64,000 bases of DNA from Poronia punctata (lineage: Eukaryota > Ascomycota > Sordariomycetes > Xylariales > Xylariaceae): the NCBI GenBank assembly GCA_022579005.1, contig MU401596.1, positions 1 to 64,000 of the forward strand, written 5' to 3'. Shown piece after piece: positions 1 through 10,819 of this stretch (position 1 is the stretch's first letter; the number at the start of each line of letters is the position of its first letter). A program made the translations under genes and the position numbers. The notes under the pieces are model-generated. The model was not told where the DNA came from, searched no databases, and worked only from the letters and a program-made list of their open reading frames with translations.

Positions 1-518
1 ACTTTTATATAAATATATTTTATTATATAAAGTTAATATATTTAAGTTTTATATTTTTATAAATAATAATTATTATTTAAATAAATATTTATATATTTAA
101 AAATAATATATATTATATAAATAAATATTGCTTTAATAAATACTTATTTATATATATTTAAATATTTACTTGCTTATAAATATTTATTTAACTATAAAAT
201 AATAAATAATGTTTATTTAAATATTTATTTATATATAATAAAAATATATTTAAGTAAATATATATATATTATAAATATTATATAATAATGTTTTTTATTT
301 TATAAAACATAATTTATTTTTAAAATATAATTTATTTATTATATAAACATTTATTTATTTATAAAATAATTTATATTTTTTAATTAAATAGTTATTTATT
401 TATAAAATAAAATATATTTTAAATAAATATATATATATTAATTATAATAGTTTATATAAAGTAAATTAACTTAACTTTATACTTATATTAAAAACTTTAT
501 TTTATTATTAATTATTAA
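1..518. other. AT-rich block without genes
   Basis: Almost every base is A or T, with long runs of TAAATA/TATTTA-like words and no open frame of use. Such blocks in filamentous ascomycetes are usually old repeats mutated by RIP, or subtelomeric or centromere-proximal DNA. Which of these applies cannot be told from the window. No transposon domain can be read in it. Confidence 0.85.
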
Positions 519-686
519 TAGCTTAGTTAATAGCTTAGTTAATAGCTTAATTAGTAGCTTAATTAGTAGCTTAGTTAGTAGCTTAGTTAATAGCTTAGTT
601 AATAGCTTAGTTAGTAGCTTAGTTAGTAGCATAGTTAATAGCTTAGTTAATTACTTGCTTAGTTGCTTAGTTAGTAGCTTAGTTAG
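519..686. repeat. 12-bp tandem satellite, 14 units in register
   Basis: Fourteen consecutive 12-base units follow the consensus TAGCTTAGTTAA, alternating mainly with TAGCTTAGTTAG and TAGCTTAATTAG. The register is kept from 519 to 686 without an indel. Units 12 and 13 are the most diverged. Variation is almost entirely A/G at two fixed positions. The array marks the boundary between the AT-rich block and normal-composition DNA. Confidence 0.9.
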
Positions 687-3312
687 TTAAAAAGTATATA
701 TGTACATATTAGTAGGTAAGAACATTAAAAGTATATATATATAGACCTGCGGTACATGCTAAGGGAAATAGCGCAGTAGGGAATTTACAGGTTGCAAGGG
801 GAATTTACAGCTCCTAGGGGGGGGGGGGGATTTACAGCTTGTATATAGACTCGGTGAACATAGCCTTCCCCCTTTTTAGTTTATTCGTACAACGCATAAC
901 GGCGGACAGGAATCACCAACGACCGCCTCTTAGGCGCATAGCTCGGTGTGAAGACATCTTATTAACTACGTACCGGCCATCGATGCCCACCAGAAGAAGC
1001 TCTCAATTAACAAACTCAAGTCATAAAGGCGTATTAGGTCGCCAATAGCAATCGAAACTGTCCGGTCTGACACAGTGAGGCACAACACAAAAGTCAGTTG
1101 AGGATGTTTAAGCATCTCCGTTACTGGTCAAGGAACACGCAACAATAATGAATTTATTGAATGGGTCTATCTAGGAAGTCCACATACCGGTAAAAACCAA
1201 ACCGTCGATAATGCGTCCACCTTTCGACAAATCTAATACCAATATTTTTAGGTGGAGCCGTCGTGTAGGTGTAACCGAGCCAGGAACTGCCAGGGGTCCA
1301 AGCCCGCTTGTCGTGCACAGTTTACCCGTTTTGTCATCGGACCCAAGTGTTTGGGAATGGTATTGCGGCCTCATTTCCACCCCTTATTTCTAGAAGGCAC
1401 GGATCCGGTATGGTTCGACTTGGCGTCCCCCTGAATTAAGGGTTAAATAAGGTCGAATCCTGCCGTCATTTCCAAATTCTACACCTACATGCCCAGTTGG
1501 CACGTGCCCAAGACGACTTCCCCCGACTAGGTACTGTTATCTCGTAGCAATGGAGGACTAGTATTCCCCTACCGGTATTTTTTAGCCCCAGTCTTACTAA
1601 GTCACCCATCGGTATACGAATAGATAGCGGCTACGCCTACGGTGTCGGGTTTTCTAAAGTCGGTCAAGCTTAGTGTCCCGCGGCAGAGCAGTTAGCGCCC
1701 GCCTCGCTTCTCGTCCGACTAGGGATGAGTTGTTTTCACGTGAAGATAGACTTTACTCGCAGTCTACGAGTAGTCAAGGGGGGAGGCTGTTTCCCTGTTG
1801 CCGAGGACAGAGTTGCACAAATTTCCATAAATAAGGCGAACGTAGATATTAAAGTCGTAGGTCTAAATTTAAGCCTTAATAATCTAACAAGAAAGGACCC
1901 AATGGAGTGGTATTGGTATGAAAAGATCTATCGATCATCGATTCTCCCAGCCTCCTGGGTGACAAGCGGTTTTGTTTACCATGGCCTTGGGAAGAATTAC
2001 CCGCATCACTTTTACGTGAGATTTCTAAATACTCGGGAAATTGTTAGTATCTACTCATCCGCTGGATTCGACGAGTAGAGAGGCAAGGCCTATGTGGTGT
2101 AATGTGCTATATCGTAGACATACAAGTATCGATAACAATAGGTATACAGTAACGAGTTTTAGAGTCATTCCTGAGCCGTCTGTGTTCTCTGGAGAATGGG
2201 ATTACGCAGATATACTAGTTTACCTATCTATTGCCTGGGAATGACTTGTTTACAATGAGTCATGATACCAACATTTTGGATATGCCTACATGTATTTTTA
2301 CTGAATTCGTGCTCGGTTTACTCGTTATAGAAGGGAGTTCGCCCGCTTTATTTATCAACAGTGTAAACCAGGTGACTTGCTCCTCCAAGATTCAATAGGC
2401 CAAGAATTGTTTGGGTCCCCCCCAAGCATCATTTACTGGGATATTATCAGAGCAATTTTAGGCCGGACCGTTATCGACCGTTTCTTGGCTTGGTAACGAA
2501 TATTTTTCGCATTTGCCGATTCGTCATGTCTTAGCTCAATACAACCTTGGCTTCTGTCTGTTCTGGATGTCCACTTGATGGTCCATTCTGGTGCACATTC
2601 AGGAAACTGTGTACCGGTACTGGTCATAATCTAGCTTAGGTTAATGCTTCTAGAACAATTCCCAATACCGCTTTCAATATAATCAAACGAGGCCGTTCCA
2701 TTCGTAGGGAGGTAGGACGGTAGGTAAATGTAGTGAAAGAACACCACACGTATAGTCTATCTACGAGTCATAAATTATTACGAAGAGAAGACGTATTCAT
2801 AATCATCCTACGCATCCTATCTATCCAGACTTTGGAACACGCAAGGGTAAATACGTAGGAACTTCTTACGGTATAGGCCCACTACTGTGCGAACATGAAC
2901 CCAGATTCTGGATACGTACTAGGGTAACGGGATCTTGACAGCCCTGGTTCCCCGGCACCCCGGATCCCAGAGCCATAGAACTGGCTCTGACTATTCTGGC
3001 AAGCGTTACCCGATTTGGTCTTGGTTCGTCTCCGCGTCCAACAGCCGGGAGGCTAGAAAGAAAGAATCCTATCACTTTTCAACCCCGGGCTTTCTTCATA
3101 GTCGATCTCTATCAGGGACAAGAGGTTTCTCTTACTTGCCCCTCTATCGGGTTTCGTGAAAATTGAGAATATAAATCTTTTGCATCCCTCTTGTCAATCT
3201 TCATTTTCGTATCGTCAATATTGCAATTTTCGTCGGATGACTTGATTCTCGCAGCAACTCGATAATCTACCTACCTAATCTCCTTGGTTTAAAAGCGAAT
3301 AGTCCAAAGAAA
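687..3312. other. No recognisable gene; short GGGGAATTTACAG repeat near 778-837
   Basis: Between the satellite and the first gene I see no convincing coding region. Short frames exist (for example 1725-2078 on the plus strand, 117 codons) but none shows a domain, and composition is uniform across frames. At 778-837 the word GGGAATTTACAG recurs three times, the last copy preceded by a run of 13 G. This could be degraded repeat DNA. Confidence 0.6.
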
Positions 3313-4683
3313 ATGGAAATCGATCCCATCGTCCTCGCGGCCTTTGGGCCTCCGCCACCGGGAATAGACTTGGCCGAGGGACAAGAATCAGCCATCATAG
3401 GAGTCGCCCTTTTGTCAGCGGTTTTCGCAACCGTTGCTCTGGCGTTGAGGATCTGGGCGAGGAATTTCCAACGTTTCGGTATGATGGCGGACGATTACTT
3501 GATGATCATCGCTCTCGTAAGCCAACTCCGATCTTTCTGCAGAGGCGGGATGACTACTTAATTTATATACTCGTACTTACACACCTCTTTAGATATTCAC
3601 TTATGGAACTCTCGTCATCACCATTCTCGGAGCTAAAGCCGGTGCTGGAAAACACGTCTGGGCGCTCCACCCACAAGATATCGCAAACATCTTTCGCGTA
3701 AGAACCGACTAACAAGCCTTTTCTTTCCGCCAAGTGATTAAACTAAAACAAAAATTGGGGGAAAACAGTTATTATACTCATACACATTCATCTACGCCGG
3801 CAGCGTCGCCTTTACCAAATTATCCATCCTTCTCTTCTACCGTCGATTATTCGAGCGAGGATCAAGAGGGTTCAAGATCCGGCTTGGTTTCGCGGCCTTC
3901 TTCACCATCGGCTACCTCTTTTCCATCTGGGGTGCCGCGGCGGGATTATGCGTACCTACACGATTTTTCTGGACGCAGTTCCTGGGCGAGACGGGCCGGT
4001 GTATAGATATCAACGCGACGTTTTTGAGCTTGACGTGTTTGAATCTAGTGGCGGATATCCTCGTCTTGATCGTTCCGATTCCGGAAATCATGGGTCTGCA
4101 GATGAATACGAAGAAGAAGATGGGCGTTATTGCTGTGATGGCGTTGGGTGGTCTGTAAGTATTTCTTTTTCTTCTGCCCCTTCACCCCTTCCTTCCATGA
4201 CGTTTTTCTTTTTGCTAATTGAGGCTGGGAAAAAAAAAAAGTGTCTGCGTCGTAAGCGCCGTAAGAATATGGGCATTTTACGAATTCACAGTACAGCGGG
4301 ACATAGTCTGGGTCCAAGCCGACGTCTTCCTCCTATCATCGGTCGAGCCGGCCTTTGGCATCGTATCGGCCTGTCTGCCCAGTCTCCGACCGTTGTATCG
4401 TCGGGCGCGCGACAATCTCACTGGGAAAGACAAGTCGACGACGAACCCGAGCTCGTACGGAAACTCGAATCTGCGGAGCAGCTATGTGCGGTTCGGCGAC
4501 GAGGCCGCTGCGAAGTCCATCGATGAGCACGACGATGCTGTCGCGCTTACGAGTGTGGGGATCGGGAAGGGTTCGGTGTCGAATAGGTCGATTCCTGATA
4601 ATGGGATCTTGATCCGTTCGGAGATTACGCAGTCGGAGACTTCGAAACATTCTATGCATCAGAGTTCTATGGAGTCTTTTTAA
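3313..4683 (+). CDS. SAT4-family rhodopsin-domain integral membrane protein
   Basis: Four exons: 3313-3516, 3593-3697, 3769-4154, 4242-4683 (378 residues), all with GT-AG introns that keep frame. The product is a seven-helix membrane protein of the fungal rhodopsin-domain (SAT4/PTH11-like) family. After a short N-terminus come hydrophobic segments, a conserved basic patch before DDYL (residues about 48-62), the cysteine-bearing loop containing GRCID, then NLVADILVLIVPIP and the family-typical region ending in CLPSLRPL. The last 90 residues are a serine-rich cytoplasmic tail, as is usual. The molecular role of most members is unknown; some related proteins sense surfaces or nutrients. It lies at the edge of the gene-poor left end with no obvious partner. 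Family assignment is firm, ligand unknown. Confidence 0.9.
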
Positions 4684-6016
4684 AAAGGCGGCGGTGTGTT
4701 GTAAAATAAAAAAAGGGGTTATTTGTTTCAGATGGATGGGAAAACATATCCGGCGTTCGCATCTTTGGGGTATCAGGTGTATATTCTTTATTTTTGTTTG
4801 TTTGGATGTTGGCGTTCGAAGCATTGGTCTGTTTTGCAACTTGTTTACCTTACCTACCTACTCTCTTTGAGCCAAGAATAGAGATGGTTGTTTACTTCAG
4901 CAACCGACTTCCGACAGTGAGGCCTCGTCTATATTATGCCTCTGCATTCGAAACTTTTCGCAACTGTTCAAGTTTAAACTGTGGTAGTGCGGCAGCTACG
5001 GGCCGTATTATCTCAATCCCGTTGCGCCGGGCCGCTCCGCCGTGCACTAGTTGACCCCACATCGGAAACGGAGCGGTCCCGCGATGTCTAGTGTCTTCCG
5101 GGTCGGGGACTGGGATGACGCGCCGTTGTTGGGAGCAGATCAAAAAGGTGCTGCACTTACCAAATGCGCGCGCTTCGCTTTGACATACTCGTACCTACAT
5201 ACCCACCTACCTATCAATACATTATTGCAAACCCCTTTTCGCGCTGGAGGGGACATATGCCCTCAACTTGGATAACCTCGCAGCCACTCGATTGCGAGGC
5301 CTGCAGTTAGTCAAGAAGTCGATGTGGCTCGATTGCAAGAGGGGAAAGATGCCTACTGTACCTCATTACTAATATAAAAATAGGTGCAGTGTTTCCCCAC
5401 TTTGTAATGCAGCGACTTGACTAGGTACGTTTAATACACCTTGGACCATCATAGTAGCATTACTGATACGATCTTTACTTAAGGTTACAGCAGATACAAC
5501 CACTAGGTACCTACCCCAACTCACGCAAGTATGGAAAACATTTAACCTACTACTATTAAACGTGCACTGCCAAGTCTTTATCGGCCATGCTATCCAACTT
5601 GGCAAACGGGGGTCTTGTGCCTTGTGCGGCACGTACATAATACGCGACGTGTATGGGAAAGCAATTCAGACCAATAGAATTCCATTCTTATTGCTCTAGT
5701 CTACGCTGTAAATTCTAACTTGAGCCCGTAAGAATCGAGCCAAGAGATTTTGGTATCTTGTTCAGAGACGAGCTTACCGGGTATTTTGGGAAAGCACCTC
5801 TTAATAGCCCTCTAGCGCAGTAACCTGACAGGGGCACGCTTGCTAGGTCTGACACCACGTATTTCTCCAACGATCCTTCCTCCTTGGTCGGGTTAACATA
5901 CGAGTACGTCTATATACCTAACCCAAGTACAAATGAGAGATCTGTTTCCGTTGCGACCAAAGAATTTTCCCATACCTAAAAGTCCATGTAAATCCTTACC
6001 TTGATTGTATCTTGCA
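4684..6016. other. Intergenic, nothing recognised
   Basis: About 1.3 kb between the rhodopsin-domain gene and the P450. Short GC-richer stretch near 4960-5150 and otherwise mixed composition. I see no RNA gene, repeat or coding frame with protein-like content. Confidence 0.6.
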
Positions 6017-7799
6017 ATGCTCCAGACCACAGAGTTGTTCGATTCTGGAGGTATACTGTTGAGATATGCGCTTTACCTCCTCATACCATGGGTACCTCTT
6101 CCTACAAATAGAGTCGTCTCCAGAATGAAATAAGTGTTTGTGATTAACAATTCCATATAGGCACTATCCCTCCTCATATATCAATTATTTCTGCACCCTC
6201 TAAGGAAATATCCCGGCCCGTTCCTGGCCAAATTCACCTACGGCTACGGAGGCTTTCACGCCATCAAGGGCCGTCATGATGTCAACGTGTTCAAGAACTT
6301 TCAAAAATACGGTAAGAACGCAAACTTTGGAGTGGCGCAGTCAGTCGCTAAAGAATACTTATCAGGTCGTGTCTACCGCGAGGCACCTAATCGTCTACTC
6401 TTCAACTCCCTAGAGGCAATTCAAGGCATGTGCAATCAACCTAACATATCAATCAAGACATTGGTCTAGACTCTAGTGTCTTGCTGTCTTAAGCACCCCG
6501 ACCTGACATGCCAACCCCTCTTCAGATATATACTCCAACCCAAACATCACCAAAGGCCCAGCCTATCGGCACTCGACAGCCGTAACAAATATGTTCAACG
6601 TGCGGGAAAATGCCGAGCACCGGCGCAAGCGCAAGGTCGCCGGCCAAGTCGTCTCCGAACGTGCCCTACGTTCATTCAGTCCCGTTCTGAAGAAGGAAGT
6701 AGACATTTTCTTGCGCCAGGTACTAAAGGCAGATACGGTCAACATGACACTGGCTTGCAACCGGCTCACCGTCGATATAATGGCCCACTTGGCATTCGGC
6801 GCCGACTTGAAATCGCAGACCGAAGAGACTAATCGCTTCATGCCCGAGAGCCTGTGTGGTGGCCTGCACATGAATAATCTATATTACACGTGGCCGGCCG
6901 TGGCCAAACTAACCCCTCTTTTCCGTTGGTTGAACAGGAAGAAAGGCGCCTTGTTCAAACAAAAGGTTTCCAGCATGATTGTCGAGCGCGTCGCTCTACC
7001 CCCGGATTCTAAGCAGGATTTCTACGGCGTCGTCACGGGGAAAGGCGGCTTAGGCGATGGCGAGTTATGGGGCGAGGCATTCTTATTCGTTCTTGCGGGC
7101 GGGACTACAGTCGCGACAGCTATCTGCGGCTCGCTGTTTCATCTCTCATGTCATCGAGATGTCTATACCCGTCTTGCGACCGAGATACGAGGAACGTTCT
7201 CATCCAGTGACGAGATCGAAGCTGGTCCCAAGCTTGCTTCCTGCACCTATCTACGCGCCGTCACCAACGAGTCCCTTCGCCTGTCGACGCCTGCCCCGAG
7301 TCCCCTGTGGCGTGAATTGGAAGTACACCAGGGACCATTCGTTGTCGACGGACACGTCATACCGCCCGGGACCGAAGTAGGTGTTCATCTTTGGGCCATC
7401 ATGCACAATCCCGAATACTTTGAAGATCCCTTCGCCTTTGTGCCGGAGCGGTGGCTATCGGTGGACGGAAAGGCAGACGATGCGCAAGAGAAACGAGAGG
7501 CGCAGGCCAAGATGCGTAGGGCTCACGTCGCGTTCGGACTAGGGGATCGTGGTTGCGCGGGCAAAAACATGGCGTACTTGGAGATGAGTCTGGTAATCGC
7601 CAAGATCTTTTGGTATTTCGACTTTGAGAGGGCCTCGGGCGACGCCGGCAAATTGGGTTGTGGTGAAGGAGGGAAAGATCCGTGGGATGCTGTTGATCAG
7701 TTCCAGGTCTATGGTGTCTTGGGGGCGGATCATGACGGGCCTAACTTGGTTTTTAAGCCTAGGGGGGAGTACTGGAAAGAGTTGGTGACTGAGTCATAG
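6017..7799 (+). CDS. Cytochrome P450 monooxygenase, apparently intact
   Basis: Exons 6017-6091, 6161-6311, 6366-6425 and 6526-7799 give 519 residues, a normal fungal P450 length. Exon 1 encodes a hydrophobic anchor (GILLRYALYLLIPW) continuing into LLIYQLFLHPLRKYPGP, the proline hinge. Later landmarks are APNRLLF, the I-helix LAGGTTVATAI near residue 285, the K-helix E-S-L-R, PERW, and the haem loop FGLGDRGCAG with the ligand Cys near residue 439. Intron 3 (6426-6525) uses a GC donor (AAG/GCATGT); only this boundary restores the family sequence E-A-I-Q-D-I-Y. The acidic residue usual in the I-helix (AGxD/ET) is Thr here. It is likely an ER-bound oxygenase of secondary metabolism; substrate unknown. 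Exon 1 is the least certain part. Confidence 0.88.
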
Positions 7800-8473
7800 T
7801 AGGCCTACCTTTAATGGATGGCTGTTTTGTGTTGCTGCCAGTCTGTCCTGAGTGGCATGATGAATCTATCCGTTGGAAAATGTAACGAGGTCAAACTCGC
7901 TGGTGTTGGTTGTCTTGTCGATGCCGTTTTCTCTTGCATCTTTACATAGACTGATAGAGAGACGTTTAGATAGTCCTCTGTGCCTACGAGATTATTGATA
8001 AGTGATCTCTCTACAATATAGCCTCCCCTTTTTGGGGGGGGTGGGCTGTGTCATAGGCGGCCAAATCAAAAACTATTATTGTCGAGTCAGTCGCTATGAA
8101 TAAACAACTGTTACATCGTTTCTCAAACTATCTACCAATCTAGTGAAAGAGAAAAAAAAGGGGGGTATCAACATTCGGGGGAAAGCATTATCATACAATT
8201 TATAAGCCCCATACAATAACCAGGAGGGGAGGGCAGACAAGACAACTGTGACATCAATGGGATCAGATGTCAAATACAATATAAGAAATAAGAAATAAGA
8301 AATAAGAAACCGAAGGGGAATGAAATACGCCCAAATGCATACCAATCTAATTTGAAAATGGCCCAAGAAAACAAAAACGCCCCAAGTCCCGGTTCCCGGT
8401 TCCGTCCTTTCCATGCAGACCAGATTAACCATGAAAGAAGAAAAAAAAAAAAAAAAAAAAAAAAAAAGGCCCA
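7800..8473. other. Intergenic with simple repeats and poly-A tract
   Basis: Shared 3' region of the converging P450 and zinc-finger genes. Contains four 7-bp units of AATAAGA near 8282-8308 and a 27-base A tract at about 8441-8467. No gene seen. Confidence 0.7.
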
Positions 8474-10757
8474 TCACAACATGACGTTTGCATCCTTTAA
8501 CCTGCCAACCAGATTGGCCTTCTCTTCCTCCAATAACTGGATCTGTTCCATCATGGCGCCCTGTTGGAGATAACCGGCCTCGATCTTCCGTCTGAGTTCC
8601 TGATTCTCGAACCGTAGACGTTTATTGTCTTGGCGCAAGTCTCCCTCCTCCCCCCCTTCTTCCTCTCCCCCTTCGTCATCTACTCCCGCTTTCCGCTTTC
8701 CCGGACTAGCACCGGGACCGGGGGTGGGGCTGAGACCGGGCCCTTCGACGGATGGATGGGGATGGGGATGGGGAGCAGAAGAAGCCTCGGGTGTTGTGTT
8801 GGATTGGGCGTGCGTGTGACACCGTCTGAGATGTTCGTTGAGGTTCTCCAACCTCGCGAAACTACTCTCCCTATGTCGCTTGCAGTTGGGATGTGGACAG
8901 TGTAGAGGGTTCTTGGGCCCGCCGTGTTTGCGATGGACTTCGCGTTCGTGGCGGAGCAGACCCCCCGAGTAAGTGAAGCCGGCTATGTTTTCACATCCTA
9001 CGGCCTTGCATTTATATGGTCTCTCGTGTTTATCCATGTGTTTGCTAGGAAGAAAGAGTGTTAAAATCAGTGAATTTCTTTTTTATTTTTTTATAAAAAT
9101 GGCAAGCAACAACAACGAAAAAATATGACTTACCTCCATTCGCACTTGCGCGAGAATTCTTTGATGGTAGCTTCGCAATCTTTCCATGTACACGTGAACT
9201 TTCCGTCTCGGTTCTTGGTCGCTTGTCTCTGCGGTTTGGGAATCGGCTTCATCCGTGTTGGATGTGAGCTTTTGGTCTTTATGATGTTGTTGTTGTTGAT
9301 GATGGTGGGTGGAAGAGGGGAGGAATGACGTTCAGGTTCAGGTTCAGGTTCAGGTTCAGGTTCAGGGGGCGAGGCAGGTGCCAGACTATTTGACCGGCTT
9401 GGAGACAAGGAAGGAATAAGAGTAGGGTCTTGGTCTATATTCGTGGGTTTGAAACCGGGATGTCTTTTCCGAGTAGTGGTATCGTCTCCATCCTTGCCAT
9501 GATCATCACCCGTAGTAGTAGATTTGATGCCTTGGCCGACTTGAATAGAGGGCGAAGAAGAAGAAGAAGGATAGTGAGGGGCGACGACGGCAGGCAGAGA
9601 CAAGGTGGTATTATTTTGGCTGCTTTCAAAGACCACGGTCATCTTGTAACGGTAACCGTCAAGGCCTTTGTTATATGACCGGTCGTGGCCAAAGACTTGG
9701 ATGAACTTCACACGAGAGCTTGCGCTGTTGCGGTATTGACGAGGCACCAAGTAACGGCGACACAGGCCCAGAGTATAAAAATCCTCGGGGTCGATGGGAA
9801 GTTCCAAGGTTAACTGATGAGCCAAATTCTTCTTTTCAAGCGCTGCGTTGACTTGGTATATGTGTTCTTCGATTGCTTTCAGACCTAGTAGGGTAGATAT
9901 TTGACGTGGTCAGTAAGGTAAGTAAGTAACAGAACGGTAGCTGCCTCAGGTTGTAAGCGCAACGTGGTTAGGTTACATAAAAAGCACAGGCAGAAAATGG
10001 GAAATGCAAAGTTGGGTTGATTGAATTGCGTCCAACAATGTCCTGCACGTGGAGCTTATGTGGGGACCTTTGGGTACTTAAGGTAAGGTACCTTGTGGGG
10101 GGCTTCGCGGACAATTATCCTGGGGGGGAAAATAGCATGACAAAGTTGCCACAATGAGGCAGCCGGGAGGTACCGTGGCACGTGCTCGGGTTTGGGAGGG
10201 ACGTAGACGATGTGCTAAGCCACAACAGCCACATCAGCTGTGGAGCAGAAACTGGACGTAGAGTTTGGCCACTAGACCGTCTGCGGTTTAGCGTCAGGTC
10301 TGCATCGGGTTTAAACGGTGGCCAAATATAGATTGAAGCCTGGACTTCACGCCAACTCTTCAACTTTTCTCCGACCGCTCGGCTTTGGTAAAATCCGGAG
10401 CGAAAGTTTAGGCAACAAAAACACAACACGAATACGGGTATAGGCGGACTCGTGGATGTGTGACTAACACCGGATCCAAAGGAACGGGCCCTATTGGATG
10501 TTGATGCTAGGAAAGGGTGGGTTGGGCATGTGAAAGCTTCTAGCGATTGGCCGAAGCTTCCTGAAACAAGAAACATACGATGGTGCGCAATGATGGGGTG
10601 GTAGAGAACAAGGAAAGGTTTTTGGCTTACCTTCCGAGGACGCGTCACTGATAGTTCCTGGCCACACTTCAACAGCATAGTCCCAGTCATCACGCTCGGC
10701 TGCTGATGAATGTTCGAGCTCATGGATGTCCTCACCTTGTTTATATATAGTCAGCTA
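8474..10757 (-). CDS. C2H2 zinc-finger protein with C-terminal coiled coil; 5' end uncertain
   Basis: Firm exons on the minus strand are 9884-9134 and 9044-8474; an upstream exon ending at 10631 fits in frame. The N-terminal part reads like a conserved fungal domain (ELPIDPEDFYTLGLCRRYLV). A low-complexity linker follows, with five to six Glu-Pro repeats encoded by TTCAGG hexamers at 9331-9366. Then come zinc fingers: C-TWKDC...CEWSKHMDKH spans the 9045-9133 intron, and two more C2H2 units follow (CKAVGCENIAGFTYSGGLLRH and CPHPNCKR...HLRRCH, partly spaced). The C-terminus is a leucine-rich coiled coil. Likely a nuclear DNA-binding protein. The 5' exon needs a 746-bp intron (9885-10630), long for this genome, and no in-frame ATG lies in that exon. 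An ATG at 10819 joined through a 50-bp intron is one possibility. Confidence 0.75.
9331..9367 (-). repeat. TTCAGG hexanucleotide repeat coding for Pro-Glu repeats
   Basis: Six consecutive TTCAGG units on the plus strand, read on the minus strand as alternating CCT GAA codons inside the zinc-finger gene. A likely length-polymorphic site. Confidence 0.85.
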
Positions 10758-10819
10758 TGCGACGCCTTCGTTAGGCGGCGAAGAGACGATGACTACTAGT
10801 CTACTTTTTGTTCTGTCAT

